DNA from: Saccopteryx bilineata
Lineage: Eukaryota; Chordata; Mammalia; Chiroptera; Emballonuridae
Assembly: GCF_036850765.1 (NCBI RefSeq)
Contig: NC_089491.1
Coordinates: 129,076,266-129,140,265 of the forward strand
Length of the DNA: 64,000 nucleotides
Direction: 5' to 3'
Made by a program: the position numbers and the translations under genes. Under the pieces are notes generated by a model. That model was given only the letters and a program-made list of their open reading frames with translations. It was not told the DNA's origin and ran no database searches. Position 1 is the stretch's first letter. Every line of letters starts with the position of its first letter. Below are positions 35,905 to 46,040 of this stretch, piece after piece.

Positions 35905-36475
35905 CTTTTCAAGCTGTATATGCATATAAATCACCTGGGTGATCATATTAAAGTGTAGATTCTGGCCTGGCCAGGTGGTGGCACAGTGGATAGAGCACCA
36001 GACTGGATGCTGAAGACCCAGGTTTGAAATCCTAAGGTTGCTGACTTGAGTGCGGGCTCAAGAGCTTGAATGTAGGGTCCCTGGCTTGGGTGTGGGATCA
36101 TAGACATGACCTCATGGTCGCTGGCTTGAGCCCAAAAGTCTCTTGCTTGAAGCCCAAGGTTGCTGGCTTGAGCAAGGGGTCACTTGCTCTGCTGTAGCCC
36201 CACGGTCAAGGCACATACGAGAAACAATCAATGAACAACTAAGGAGCCGCAACAAAGAATTGATGCTTCTCATCTCTGTCCCTTCCTGTCTGTTTCCTCT
36301 CTGTTCCTCTCTCTGACTTTCTCTCTGTCTCTGTAAAAAAAAAAAAAAAAAAAAAGTGTAGATTCTGATACAATAGGTTTGCGTTTTGCAGCCTAAGATT
36401 TAGCATCTCTAGCAAGCTCCCAGGCAGTGTTGATGCTGGTTGATAACCACTTGAGAGGAACAAGGATAAACAAAC
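35905..36475 (+). mobile_element. MER5A-like hAT remnant split by a SINE
   Basis: ATATGCATATAAATCACCTGGG (left part) and GATTCTGATACAATAGG, AGCAAGCTCCCAGGCAGTG, TTGATAACCACTTGAGAGG (right part) fit MER5A order. The SINE at 35965-36352 interrupts it. Confidence 0.7.
35965..36352 (+). repeat. long tRNA-derived SINE with internal GGCTTGAG repeats
   Basis: It starts GCCTGGCCAGGTGGTGGCAC and contains repeated 'gcTTGAGTGCGGGCTC / gcttgggTGTGGGATCAT / ctggcTTGAGCCC' units, 'GTCAAGGCACATACGAG' and a poly(A) tail. The exact 15-bp target duplication AAAGTGTAGATTCTG is at 35950-35964 and 36353-36367. Confidence 0.93.
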
Positions 36476-37039
36476 AGGCTAGGCTTTGAGTAAAATTGTG
36501 GCAATTTTTAAATGATTATACCAGTATATACCTAAAAGAATTAATGGAGCTTTCAAAAGTTCTTAATTTTTGGTCCAAGATTACGTCAGCAAAGAGGAGA
36601 GTCTAGCATGTTAAAGAGGAGAACATGTTAAAAACTACACTGAGAAATAGATAGAAGGAAAAGTTATATTCCTGTGTGGTGTAAGAAAAATGTTCTCTGA
36701 GATGAAATAAAGCACATATTTATTTTGAGTTAGCACCATTTTTGCTGTCAGCAGATGTGCTCCAGTTAATTGTCTAAAATGAGATAGTAGCTCATTTTTA
36801 TTTATTTACATCTTTATTTTTAGTGGAGAAGGCGAGGCTCTGACCCTAGACACAGACTGCCTAGATTCAAATGTCACCCTCATGGCTTAGTAGTTGTGGT
36901 TCTTAGGGTAAGCTACTACATTGCCTCCATTTCATCATCTGTAAATTAGAACTGATAGTAATATCGACCACAAATGTATTTTGTGAAGATTAAGTTAGCT
37001 AATGTATATAAAAATGCTTAAGACAGAGTCTGGCAAGTA
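36476..37039. other. unique sequence ending in a MIR remnant
   Basis: About 36830-37035 is MIR-like (GACTGCCTAGATTCAAATG, CCTCCATTTCATCATCTGTAAA, AAAATGCTTAAGACAGAGTCTGGC). Confidence 0.55.
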
Positions 37040-37262
37040 AACAAAAGTGAAGTGGTTTCCAGAGGGGTTGTGGGGAGAGGGGAGTAGAGGGACAAACATA
37101 CAGTGATGGACAATGATTGACTTTGGGTGACGGGTGCACAACTCAATGAACAGTTTAAATGCTATAGAGATGTTTGCCTGAAATCTAGGTCTTCTTGTTG
37201 ACCAATGTCATCCCATTAATTTTAATTGCTAAAAATAAAAAATTAAAAATAAATAAATAAAT
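37040..37262 (+). repeat. L1 3' UTR fragment
   Basis: GGTTGTGGGGAGAGGGGAG, GATTGACTTTGGGTGACGG and CCAATGTCATCCCATTAATTTTAAT match the layout of the young L1 3' UTR in this window (55816-56075), ending in an A/T-rich tail. Confidence 0.75.
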
Positions 37263-39417
37263 AAGTAAAAAATAATTTTAAGATGCTTGATACTAGCTGA
37301 TAATTAGGAAATCATTGAATGGTTGTAGGCTCAGATTTAAAGACACATAGCAACATTAACTGAATAGAGAGAATTAACTCTTATCTTTTGCCAATTATAA
37401 ACTGTAGCTGAGGCTACCGCTTAAACACTAGACACCAACTAGTATTCACAGCAGGGAAAAATAGTTAGCAAAATCTCCAATTAGGGTTTTGTTTATACTT
37501 CCACTGGGAGGGATGATTTGTTAGTTTGAAAGAGACTTTTTGTGTTGATTACAGGTGTCAGCGCATCCAAGTTTTGGCTGTGCTTAAACACCTGCTGTGT
37601 GTGAGATGCAAGACACAAGAAAATGGAGCCTAATTGTTTTAATTCAAACATATTTTTATTTAGAACAGTGCTGATTGCTTTAACTCAGGCTAAGTAACTT
37701 ATGTGAAACAAAACTTTAAAATTGCTGTTTTTAACATGAATAGTTGGACCTAGAACAGGCAACTTACTTTTTTTTCTTCCTTTGCTACTAAATAAATACA
37801 TGATCTTCAGTAACTAAACACTGACAGATGTATTACCTTCCTTTTATGTAAATTGAGTATGAGATATGAGTTTAATTTTATCTTTGGAAGGGACTAAAAT
37901 GTATAGGTGCTTGTGCGACTGTTAAGAACGCTTTTGAAGTCAAAGAATTCAGGAATGAATAAGACCCAGGTAGAGATACATAAAAAAACATTGCCAAGAA
38001 TGTATTGATAAAAATTGATGCCACCCTGAATTGCCCCACACCTATTCTTCATTCTTGGATGTGAATGTGGGGAAGGGTTTGAGGGGAAGATGGATGAGTA
38101 CCTATGGAAAGAAAGCTAGATTGTGATACTTTCAGGTGTCCTGATGGCTATGAAATCCTGCAAAAGTCATTATAGGGATATGAATATCCTTAAAGTGACC
38201 TTACAGCTCTATACACAGTTATGTCCTCTTTATAGTATCATAATACACTTAAGATATTGAGTGTATTAGGGGATTTTTGGGGGGTAGCTGGCTTTTCAGA
38301 ATTTAACTTCAGATAACAAAATCACCAAAATATTTTGGACTTTATGACACTGATACAAGCTATTATTTACTGCTACTATTTTACTGAATGGCTACAAATG
38401 GGAAACATTAGATTAAGTGGAAGAAAAATTGAATAATGATCAAAAAAATTGTCTGTTTTATCAGCTTTAACTTTGGATTTTCAGCTCAGGCTATAATAAA
38501 ATAAACAACCGAGGATTGTCTTCCCTGTTAAAGTTAATTTAAATCAGAACAGAGTATTTACCTTTTCTTCCAGTTGTGTGATTCAAGGTTGGTCTATTTT
38601 GGAAGACCAACTAAGGCAAACCTAATCCTTTTCTGAAGCTCGTTAAATGGAAGCAGGACCACACTGCAATTAGCCTTTTCTAAACTGAAGGGACTAATTA
38701 AGAATTTAAATGAGGTGAAAACTCTAAAACAAGACTCTCCTAGTGGCTTCTCTGTTTACATAGTTATACAGTAAATATAAAGCTGACACCATTCGTGTTA
38801 AATTTCACTAGTTAACTGATAAGCTAGAGCAGAGAGTACATTAGCATTCTGGGTAGTCTTGTCAGTCACTCAGAGAACTCATAAATAATGTTTGAGAATT
38901 TCCACTTTATTGGCAAATCCCCTTCTTTGTGAAGCAGTGTATGAATGGATAGATAAATAAATACATGGGTTAACTATTTTATTTAATCACTCCTACCAGT
39001 ATTACTATCAGATCTTGAAGATTAACTATTATTTAAGCTTTTCAAGAGAATGAATATAGAGCACTGACACTTTGTACTGTTTCTTCAAAGATCTGGAACA
39101 TATAACATTCCTTGTAATTGTGCTATTGACCACAATGTCACAATCTTGCACTATTTCAGCTGTCTCTGCAATGAAAACCAAATTGAAGATTAAAGTGAGT
39201 TGCATAATGGAGTAAAACTTTTCTATTAGTATGTTAAGCCTCATCTAAATTTTTAAGCTCTCACTTAACATTAAATATCTTTTCATCTGTTACAACTAAC
39301 CATCAAATTTCTCAAACCCATGAGTTAGTTACAAAATGACTTTTTGGCATGTTTCAGGATTATAAAAAAAAAAAGTGCAAAGCACTGTCTGTCATTTATA
39401 TTCAATATATTTATATA
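37263..39417. other. unique sequence with possible conserved non-coding blocks
   Basis: Blocks at about 37530-37740 and 38560-38740 are non-repetitive, balanced in composition and rich in developmental-type motifs (ATTAG, TAATTGTTTTAATT, GACTAATTAAG). This is a hint only. No gene. Confidence 0.35.
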
Positions 39418-39653
39418 CTGCTCACAAAAATTCAGGGATCAGGGAACGTACAGATGTTCCAGTACTTTCAGCCTTTTGTATAGTGCATTTTCACCAATAA
39501 ATAAAAGTTGGTTTTGCATCTCATTTGCATAATTGAACAACTTTCTTTGACTTGTCATTTGCTTTTCTGATGTTCTTGTTTAATAAAAAAATAAAATGCT
39601 TTTTTAAATCACTTCATATTCATTTTTAAATATCCCCTAATTTTTGTGAGCAG
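39418..39653 (+). mobile_element. Tc1/mariner-type MITE, 236 bp
   Basis: The left end CTGCTCACAAAAATTCAGGG and right end CCCCTAATTTTTGTGAGCAG are inverted repeats, with TA dinucleotides immediately outside both ends (39416-39417 and 39654-39655). No coding capacity. Confidence 0.88.
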
Positions 39654-39655
39654 TA

Positions 39656-40354
39656 TATTTTGATGCTAAAAAACACCAATATCTTGTATGCTGACTCACT
39701 TCGAGAACAGCTCAGAAGCACATATAGACAACCAAGTTTTTTTCTGAAGAGGTAGCAGCATCTGGTTGAAGAAGTAGCATGCACCTTGAGTCTTGACATG
39801 TGAAATTTAGACCTGTTCTGCTAGCCAACTGGGTACATGGGCAAACGATTTTAACACATCATGTCCCTCCACAGTTTCAAGTGCAAATGAAGGTGTTAGA
39901 TAATCTTTTGTTACTTCTACCTTGACTCTATGAGTCCATGATATTTGAATGACTTAGGCATACCAGAGAAGTCAGGTCATAGCCTTTACATCTGGAGGGC
40001 CACTTGACATCCCTTTACACTTACTCTCAAATTTTCTAAAAGGCTAGTCTGCACAAACTATTTCCATATTTACCCTTCTCACCCATCTTTTGTTCCTTTC
40101 AGCTAGAGCATAAAGTAGTGTCTATAACTCACATGCACTGTTAGACAAGAATGTGGTATATGCTTATATGTACTCTGGAAGTGGGGGCCAAAGAGTTACA
40201 CTTGATTTTCAAAGGAAACCATTACCTGAAAAAGAATGAGTTCCTACCATAGTGTTTATCTCTAGTTCATCTATATAATATAGCATATATATATATATAT
40301 ATATATATATAATCTTACCTCTTTCTGGAGTTTCAAATATTCCTGTTTGAGAAA
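39656..40354. other. unique sequence with a (TA)n run
   Basis: The (TA)n microsatellite is at 40283-40311. Otherwise nothing recognised. Confidence 0.5.
40283..40311 (+). repeat. (TA)n microsatellite
   Basis: About 14 uninterrupted TA units. Confidence 0.95.
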
Positions 40355-40911
40355 TGTAAAGCCAGTAACCTTGGCTGCCATCACAGCCACCTGGCCCGTG
40401 CACGTTGCATTTGATCCAGACAGACTGTAGAGAAACAATTGAGCCAAAAACTGGTGGTCCATTTTCCTTTATTCTAGACTCGCACTAGGCAAGCAAGTAA
40501 ACAACAAACACACTGGGCTCCAAAACTCACTCATTCAGTGCTCACAAAACTACTGACTCATCCGAGTTTTCCTAGAATCAAAGGTTTCCACCTCACCAGA
40601 CTTATTTACCTCTATTCCCCTTCTCCTTCTCTACGAACTGGCTTCTCCTTCCCCCATTCTGCCATTATTGGCTACCTCCTTCATGTGGCCTCCCTGCCCT
40701 GTTCCTGCATGGGCTCCTCTTCCCTACAAGAACCACTCTCTTCCAAAATGCCTTCCTAGCTCCCCTTTTAAAACCTTTCCGCATGAAAGCCCTCTCCCAA
40801 CACCTATTAGCATAACCACTCCCCTTCCCAAGCAAGAAGGCAATCAGCTGCCCCATGTGGGCAGCGGCCATCTTTAACAGGGTGAGCAAAATATATCTTA
40901 TCTGCCCAACA
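40355..40911 (-). mobile_element. solo LTR, second endogenous-retrovirus family
   Basis: It begins TGTAAAGCC and ends TGCCCAACA (TG...CA), with the 5-bp target duplication AGAAA at 40350-40354 and 40912-40916. Minus-strand reading gives a TTTTAAAAGGGG TATA-like box near 40770 and an AATAAAGG polyadenylation signal near 40475. It has no adjoining viral genes. The internal frames (40538-40759, 40665-40889) are not coding. Confidence 0.8.
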
Positions 40912-40959
40912 AGAAAGATTTCTAACTCTACATTGGGATTTATATCTCCATAAAATAAC

Positions 40960-41100
40960 TGAACTTTTGGAGTCAGAAAGAGTTGGATTGAAATTCTAGC
41001 TCTCTAACACAGATATGAAGCTTTGGGAAATTTATTTAAGCCATAGCATACTCGTTTTCAATATGCAGACTGCTCTTTGAAATACTGAATATTCATTCAA
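40960..41100 (+). repeat. MIR-family remnant
   Basis: TTTTGGAGTCAGAAAGAG, TTGGATTGAAATTCTAGCTCT and CTTTGGGAAATTTATTTAAG follow MIR order. Confidence 0.7.
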
Positions 41101-41643
41101 ATGTTTTTGTACACCTACTCTATGTCAGTACTAGTTTCAAGAGCTTGAGTTTCTTGGGTTTTTTTTTAATTTGTTTATTTGTTTTTATAGCATGGTTAAG
41201 CAAAGACTATTTGATCAGGTGATATTTAAGCAGAGACTTAGAGGCAGAGAAAGGGTGGACTTTGAAAATATAAGAGAGAGAAGCATTCCATGCAGGAGAA
41301 ACATCAGATGTGAAGGCCAGGAGGGTGAAACTGCTCAACAAGTCCCAGGAATAGCAAGGAATTCATCCTTGTCTTCTTTTGTTTTGTTTGCTTCAGTAGC
41401 TGGATGGGTGGAGTTGCTATTTTCTGAGGTAAGAGAGAGCAGAAGAAAATGTGGGTGAGAAAAGTAAAATCAAGACTGTTCTTGGCTCTGTTAGGTCCAA
41501 AAGAGTTATTGGGTATGCAGAGTTCAGAAAAAGTCTAGCCAGTACATTTTGCCAGTGTCTTCAACCTAAAGGATGTGCTTTAAGACAAGACAGGATGCAA
41601 GAACACTTATGGAATGAATGCAGGTAGAAAGAAAAAGTGGGTC
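41101..41643 (+). repeat. ancient mammalian interspersed repeat, family unassigned
   Basis: GATATTTAAGCAGAGACTTAG, GAAGCATTCCATGCAGG, GATGGGTGGAGTTGCTATTT, and, after the SINE, ACTGAGCCTTAGAGTATTC and AACATTTAGAGATCAAGG resemble a widespread old repeat. I cannot name it. The frame 41171-41458 is a translation of it. Confidence 0.45.
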
Positions 41644-41660
41644 AAAAACTGAGCCTTAGA

Positions 41661-42065
41661 GCCCTGGCCGGTTGTCTCAGTGGTAGAGCATCGGCCTGGC
41701 GTGCGGAAGTCTCGGGTTCGATTCCCGGCCAGGGCACACAGGAGAGGCGCCCGTCTGCCTCTCCACCTCTCCCCCTCTCCTTTCTCTCTGTCTCTCTCTT
41801 CCCCTCCCACAGCCAAGGCTCCATTGGAGCAAAGATGGCCCGGGCACTGGGGATGGCTCCTTGGCCTCTGCCCCAGGCACTAGAGTGGCTCTGGTCGCGG
41901 CAGAGCGATGCCCCGAAGGGGCAGAGCATCACCCCCTGGTGGGCAGAGCGTCGCCCCCTGGTGGGCGTGCCGGGTGGATCCTGGTCGGGTGCATGCAGGA
42001 GTCTGTCTGACTGTCTCTCCCCGTTTCCAGCTTCAGAAAAATACAAAAAATAATAATAATAATAA
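41661..42065 (+). repeat. long tRNA-derived SINE (GGCCCTGGCCGG family), young copy
   Basis: The acceptor-stem-like GCCCTGG (41661-41667) still pairs with CCAGGGC (41729-41735). It has an A box (TGTCTCAGTGGTAGAGC) and an intact B box GGTTCGATTCC (41715-41725). The body includes GGTGGATCCTGGTCGGG and CAGGAGTCTGTCTGACTG, and the tail is A/TAA-rich. The exact target duplication AAAAACTGAGCCTTAGA is at 41644-41660 and 42066-42082. Frames 41637-42053 and 41642-42094 are repeat translations. Confidence 0.95.
41929..41964 (-). promoter_or_regulatory. two CTCF-like motifs in tandem, 22 bp apart
   Basis: The minus strand reads CCACCAGGGGGTGA (41929-41942) and CCACCAGGGGGCGA (41951-41964). Both are close to the CTCF core; the second is the better match. 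Motif matches only. Confidence 0.5.
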
Positions 42066-42082
42066 AAAAACTGAGCCTTAGA

Positions 42083-42670
42083 GTATTCTAACATTTAGAG
42101 ATCAAGGATATGAGGTAAAACTGACCACAGAGACTAAAGAGTGCCCAGTAGGATACTGTAAAAATTTATGTGAGGTAATGAGTATATACATTTGTTGGTT
42201 TGTTTGTTTGTTTTTTAACAATGCCTGTATATCATAAACCACCAATAAATAAAACTTATTGCATTTATAGTAACCTCACTAGCTTCAGGCTTAGTCTAAA
42301 ATTTTAATATCAAGTGCCCAATGGACATTAGTATCTGATATTCTGCTAGCAACTAACATTCAGCATTCCTAACAATGAGATTAATTACCTTCCCCATAAA
42401 CCAAATGATCCAGTTGTGTGCTTTCCCTTGGTCTAGAGTTATCATTGGTCTCTAGACTAGGCAGAGTAAAATTAATTAAAAAATATTTTTTATGTTTACT
42501 CTGTGGTTTTGCTGAAGTGCAGAGTTTCATGAACTTGCTTTCTGAGACATGATTCTATAACAAAAATCTAAATTTCTTAATGATGGCATTTCCAGCCCTC
42601 AGTGATTTATACCAGACCTTTTTCAAACCATCTCATATTTCTATTTGTTTTTAAGAATAGCTTGGTCCAA
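42083..42670. other. unique sequence (left part still ancient repeat)
   Basis: The first roughly 80 bp continue the ancient repeat split by the SINE. The rest shows nothing recognisable. Confidence 0.4.
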
Positions 42671-43037
42671 GGCCCTGGCCAGTTGGCTTAGTGGTGGAGA
42701 GTTGGCCTGTGTGTGAATGTCCTGGGTTTGATGCCTGGTGAGGGCACACAGGAGAAGCACTCATCTGCTTCTCCACCCCTCCCTTATCACTTCTCTCTCT
42801 CTTTCTTCCCCTCCTATAACCATGGCTCAATTGGAGTGAGTTGGCTCTAAGTGCTGAGGATGGCTCCATCACTTCCACCTCAGGTGCTAAGAATAGCTCT
42901 ACTGCTAAGCAACAAAGCAATGGCCCCTTACGGGTAGAGCATCACCCCCTGGTGGGTTTGCCGGTTGGATCCTGGTTGGGGTGTATGCGGGAGTCTGTCT
43001 CTACCTCCCCTCCTCTCACTGAACAACAACAAAAAAG
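42671..43037 (+). repeat. long tRNA-derived SINE (GGCCCTGGCCGG family), diverged copy
   Basis: It starts GGCCCTGGCCAGTTGGCTTAG, with a degenerate B box (GGTTTGATGCC), AGGGCACACAGGAGAAGC, CACCCCCTGGTGGGTTTGCC and GCGGGAGTCTGTCTC, and ends AACAACAACAAAAAAG. The target duplication AAGAATAGCTTG is near 42653 and at 43038. It carries one CTCF-like motif (minus strand, 42942-42955). Confidence 0.92.
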
Positions 43038-43052
43038 AAGAATAGCTTGCTC

Positions 43053-43418
43053 TAGTCACCATCAGTAAGTCCCTTTAATCAAACCCATTCTGTATACTGT
43101 TGTCAAGTCACTTTTTAAAATTATTTTTCTTCTCATCTCTGTTTGGTCCAATAATGTTTAGACTCTGCATTGCTACACTAGTACAACTTCACCTTATTGG
43201 AAGTTTACCCATCCTTGAAGGGTCTCTCCAGTGAGATGTTCTTCCATCTTTATGGTCGCCAATCAAGAGGGCCCTTACTGTCCTCTCAGAGCGTTTGGCT
43301 TCCACCTTGCTCATAGCAGATCCAACTTGTATCTAGCACTTCTTTAAAAACTATTAGTGCATGACCTCATTTCTCTTCTAGATTTTAAATTGCTTGAGAG
43401 TTTGCAAACATTATTGAC
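43053..43418. other. unique sequence (possible L2 remnant)
   Basis: CTCTGCATTGCTAC, CCAGTGAGATGTTC and TGCTTGAGAG are weakly L2-like; not assigned. Confidence 0.3.
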
Positions 43419-44172
43419 TGTTAAACTAATAAAACAAGGAAGCCATTAGACGAAGGTGGCTATGTATGCAAAATGAAACCTGAACTAGAGCCAATTCCTA
43501 TACATGCACTTGTCTGGGAGAAAACAAAATTTGAGAACAACCAATCACAAACAGCTTACTAGAGTTTCCTCATAAAGGCAAGCACTTAAACTTTGGCCAA
43601 TCAAATACTTTTCTTGTTTTGCTTCTGCAACTGCTTTTTGAAGGAGGTCATGGAGAGGATGCAATCTTAGGGTGACCTGCGAGCTGGACCCAGGCAATGG
43701 AAGGCACCTCACCCCTCCTCAGTCTTTGGAATGTACACCTCACCCACTTTTCCCACAGCTGGAACTTTTTTCAAGGACATATCCTTGAAAGAACAACCTG
43801 TTAGGACCATCGGGGTGGTATAAATGACTGAACCCCCTTAAGACCCATACATAAACTTTTCAAATTCTTGTGAGCAGGTGCGGAGATCTACTTGTCTTGT
43901 AGCCATCCCAAACAAGCCTCCTATGTATAAGTTCCCTTGCTTATTACAATTGCCACCTACCAATCTGGAGGGGTCTGCTCTTTTCTTCAGTCTTCCTTGC
44001 CCTCCAGCATAGGGTCCAGCATCAGATTGCACCTGGGATGCTCAGAGGGTAGGACCAGCACCGAGCTGCTAAAACCTTTCCCCAGCTTTGTCAGGAGCAT
44101 GCCCTTAACCACTTTTGAGTTTGAAGCTACCTGATTTGAATTGTTTGCTCAAATAAACTTTTGAAAACTACA
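43419..44172 (+). mobile_element. putative solo LTR, third family
   Basis: It begins TGTTAAACTAATAAAACAAGG and ends CTTTTGAAAACTACA (TG...CA). A TATA-like box (GGTATAAATGAC) is near 43817, CAAT-like CCAATCACAAAC and GGCCAATCAAAT lie upstream, and AATAAA is at about 44152. There is no matching target duplication and no viral coding sequence. The boundaries are uncertain. Confidence 0.5.
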
Positions 44173-44597
44173 ATGGACCTTAATTAATCCTTTAACACTT
44201 CCACCAAAACATCTCTCTAAAGCGTTTTTGTAAAAAATTTCTGCAGCATGTGTTGAATTGTATTCAACTCTAAATGACCAAGTGCTGATGTCGCACAATT
44301 TTAGATTACCTGCTCGGGGACCACAAAATGACCTTGATAGAATTAGGTGACTTATGCTAAATTCAATTTTTCTTCCAATCACACCTTAGTATATACAGAT
44401 TTTGACACAGTAGAAGTGCCTGCCTTTATAATATTTTAAATCAATAATTCTGGCAGTCTTAAAAAAGAAAAAAATGTACTGTTAAATACGTCAATAAATA
44501 TATACACTTATCCAATTATGTACTGAGAAAACCAGTAGCATCTACACTATAAATACTAACAAATATCTTTTTATCATTATTTTGCCTTCTATATTTT
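44173..44597. other. unique AT-rich sequence
   Basis: Nothing recognised. Confidence 0.4.
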
Positions 44598-45440
44598 CTT
44601 TTTATAAAAGCTTTATTGAGATATAATTGATTCAGAAAAAATCTGCACATATTTAAAATATACTAGTTGATGCTTTTACATATGTTTATGTACATGAAAC
44701 CATCACCAGAATCATCCCCTCCTGTTTCTTCCTTCAATTCCCTAGTACTTGCCCCACCTGACTCCACCCCAGCAACCACAAAGCTACTGTCCATCATTAT
44801 AGAAGAGTTTGCATTTTCAGAGTGTGTTATAATATCAAATTAAAAATTAATCCATAAAGCATGTACTTGTTTTAGTCTGGTTTCTTTCACTTAGCAAAAT
44901 TATTTTGAGATTCATTATATTATTGCATCTTCCATAGTTCACTCTATGTATTGATGTAAGTAGTATTCCACTATGGGGATATATCACAGTTTCTTTATCC
45001 ATTCACCTGCTGATAGAAATTAGGGTTCTTTCCAGTTTGGAGCTATTAAAATAACATTGTATGTGAATGCTATGAACATTCACATACAAGTGTTTATATG
45101 AACCTATGCTTCAGTGACTGGGAGTGTGGAATGGCTTGATCATTCAGAAGTATTTGTTTAACTATTTAGGAAGTTGCTAACCCTGGCTGGATAGCTTGGT
45201 TGGTTGGAGCTTTGTCATGAAGCAGAGAAGTTATTGGTTCGATCCCAGGTCAGGGCACACACAAGAAAAACTCCATGTTCCTGTCTCTCTCTCCCTGCCT
45301 CTCAAAAAAAATAGGAAAGAAAAGAAATTGCCAGTCTATTTTCCAGAGCGGTTGTACTGTTTTCCATTTCCACTCACTGAGTAGGGACTTCCAGTTCTTC
45401 CACAGCCTGGTTTCAAATGACTTGACTTGACTAGTCTTTT
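44598..45440 (-). repeat. old L1 3' fragment, interrupted by a SINE
   Basis: Antisense L1 text: GCTTTATTGAGATATAATTG, CATCACCAGAATCATCCCC, CTTTCACTTAGCAAAATTA, CTTTATCCATTCACCTGCTG, then after the SINE, TTTTCCAGAGCGGTTGTACTG and CTTCCACAGCC. This is typical of the L1M 3' end. Confidence 0.8.
45181..45312 (+). repeat. tRNA-derived SINE (short, VES-like)
   Basis: CCCTGGCTGGATAGCTTGG, GGTTCGATCCC, GTCAGGGCACACACAAG, a CT-rich body and a short A tail. It splits the L1 fragment; GAAGTTGC and GAAATTGC flanks may be the target duplication. Confidence 0.8.
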
Positions 45441-45593
45441 TTATTTTAGCCATTCAAAACACTTTGAAATGCAATACAATGTTGTAAATCCCTTAATTTA
45501 AGTCAGTTGAACTTCCTTTAGATACAAAAGAAAGTGAAGTCAAAGAGAGCTTAGGGAAGACTTTTAAAGATTTATCATTTGAAAAATACTTGA

Positions 45594-45785
45594 GCCTGAC
45601 CTGTGGTCGTGCAGTGGATAAAGCATCGACCTGGAACGCTGAGGTCGCTGGTTCAAAACCCTGGGCTTGCCTGGTCAAGGCACATATGGGAGTTGATGCT
45701 TCCTGCTCCTCCCTTTTCTATCTCTCTCTCTCTCTCTCTCCTCTCTAAAATGAATAAATAAATAAAGTTTAAAAAAAAAAGAAAA
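45594..45785 (+). repeat. tRNA-derived SINE (GCCTGACC family)
   Basis: GCCTGACCTGTGGTCGTGC, GTCGCTGGTTCAAAACCC, GGTCAAGGCACATATGGG, a (CT)n body, an (AATAAATAAATA) tail. The exact target duplication GAAAAATACTTGA is at 45581-45593 and 45786-45798. Confidence 0.92.
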
Positions 45786-45810
45786 GAAAAATACTTGACA
45801 TTACCCAGCT

Positions 45811-46040
45811 AGAAAAGAAGAAGAAAAGAAGAAGAAGAAGGAGGAGGAGGAGGAGGAGGAGGAGGAGGAGGAGGAAGAGGATGAGGAAGAGGAGGAGGAA
45901 GGGGAAGGAGGAAAAGGAGAAGGAGAAGAAGAAAAGGGAAAAGGTAAGGTGGAGGAGGAAGAAGAGGAAAGAGAAAGGGAAGGGGAAGAAGAAGAGGAAA
46001 GAGAAACAGAAGGGGAAGATAAAGAAGGAGAAGAAAAGAT
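45811..46040 (+). repeat. polypurine (GAA/GGA)n tract, about 220 bp
   Basis: Almost pure purines on the plus strand: AGAAGA units, an uninterrupted (GGA)n run at about 45841-45874, then mixed GGAAGG/AGAAGA. The Leu/Ser-rich and Glu/Lys-rich frames over it are artefacts. Confidence 0.95.

Noticed and set aside
41661..41735. Possible functional tRNA gene
   Set aside because: A and B boxes and an acceptor-like stem are present, but the anticodon arm is poor and the unit is the head of a dispersed SINE with target duplications.
41637..42094. 138- and 150-codon frames on both strands
   Set aside because: Translations of the young SINE; both strands are open only because the repeat is GC-rich.
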